Virus record (IMG/VR): IMGVR_UViG_3300042484_000849
Location: 1-64,000 of that record
Length of the DNA: 64,000 nt
DNA from: a virus
Strand: one strand, 5' to 3'
A program made the translations under genes and the position numbers. The notes below the pieces were generated by a model. The model ran no database searches. It saw nothing but the letters and a program-made list of their open reading frames with translations, and had not been told where the DNA came from. This document shows, one piece after another, positions 63,994-64,000 of the stretch (positions within the stretch are counted from its first letter, which is position 1; each line of letters begins with the position of its first letter).

Positions 63994-64000
63994 TGTTTCT

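Overview
This window is a stretch of a large, AT-rich, double-stranded DNA tailed phage that infects a Gram-negative bacterium. The phage assignment rests on long collagen-like and adhesin-like fibre genes, dense packing with ATGA/TAATG stop-start overlaps, a tRNA array, dCMP deaminase, a 5'-3' exonuclease, an ATP-dependent DNA ligase, homing-type endonucleases and dozens of very small orphan genes. A Gram-negative host is inferred from lipoboxes, Sec signal peptides and a penicillin-binding-protein-like peptidase. Motifs of the form (T)ATAAATA, like T4 late promoters, point to a T4-like regulatory scheme. Head genes and DNA polymerase are not in the window, and the host cannot be named from this sequence.

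Layout. 1-3.7 kb: a structured RNA, eight tRNAs (Cys, Gly, Leu, Ala, initiator Met, Pro, Val, Trp) interleaved with tiny genes and an RNA polymerase omega homologue; three tandem HxD...H...R oxygenase-like genes face the other way. 3.7-8.8 kb: a metallophosphoesterase, two probable virion or orphan proteins, a methyltransferase-like gene, a PP-loop ATPase and a GNAT-like gene. 8.9-15 kb: small, probably early genes on the + strand, many behind near-identical TTGACAATAAATGG...TATAAT promoters. 15-23.2 kb: minus-strand fibre/adhesin genes with a papain-like protease between them. 23.2-26.6 kb: IscA-like iron-sulfur carrier, superoxide dismutase, IF-1, AbrB-like and HAD nucleotidase genes. 26.6-31.2 kb: structural genes, a fibronectin-III/glycine-rich adhesin and a D,D-peptidase. 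31.2-38.2 kb: nucleotide metabolism, a self-regulated winged-helix candidate, a phosphoesterase and a second block of early promoter cassettes. 38.3-46 kb: ClpP, ClpS, Hsp20, DnaK, bS21 and ClpX. 46-64 kb: lipoproteins, a coiled-coil membrane protein, DNA ligase, a third early-promoter block, a glycosyltransferase-like gene, small orphans, exonuclease, GIY-YIG-like and ParB/DGQHR-like genes.

How the parts fit. The phage carries parts for redirecting host machinery at several levels: omega (RNA polymerase), initiator tRNA, IF-1 and bS21 (start of translation), and ClpX-ClpP-ClpS with DnaK and Hsp20 (folding and proteolysis). clpX and the bS21 gene overlap by ATGA and are probably co-translated. 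At least seven genes have a late-type ATAAATA or CTAAATA motif ending only 5-6 nt before the start codon, and three more have a TATAAT box 6-7 nt before ATG. Both groups predict leaderless mRNAs, which makes the set of phage-encoded initiation parts striking. The dnaK and hsp20 leaders both carry a UUGCU stretch facing AGGAG in a short hairpin, the signature of ROSE-type RNA thermometers. Two genes look like enzyme folds that have lost their catalytic residues (a phosphoesterase at 40971-41663 and a GDPD-like protein at 58395-58877).

All calls come from reading the sequence and recalled family motifs. No database search was run. Many small genes are unrecognised and are described as such.
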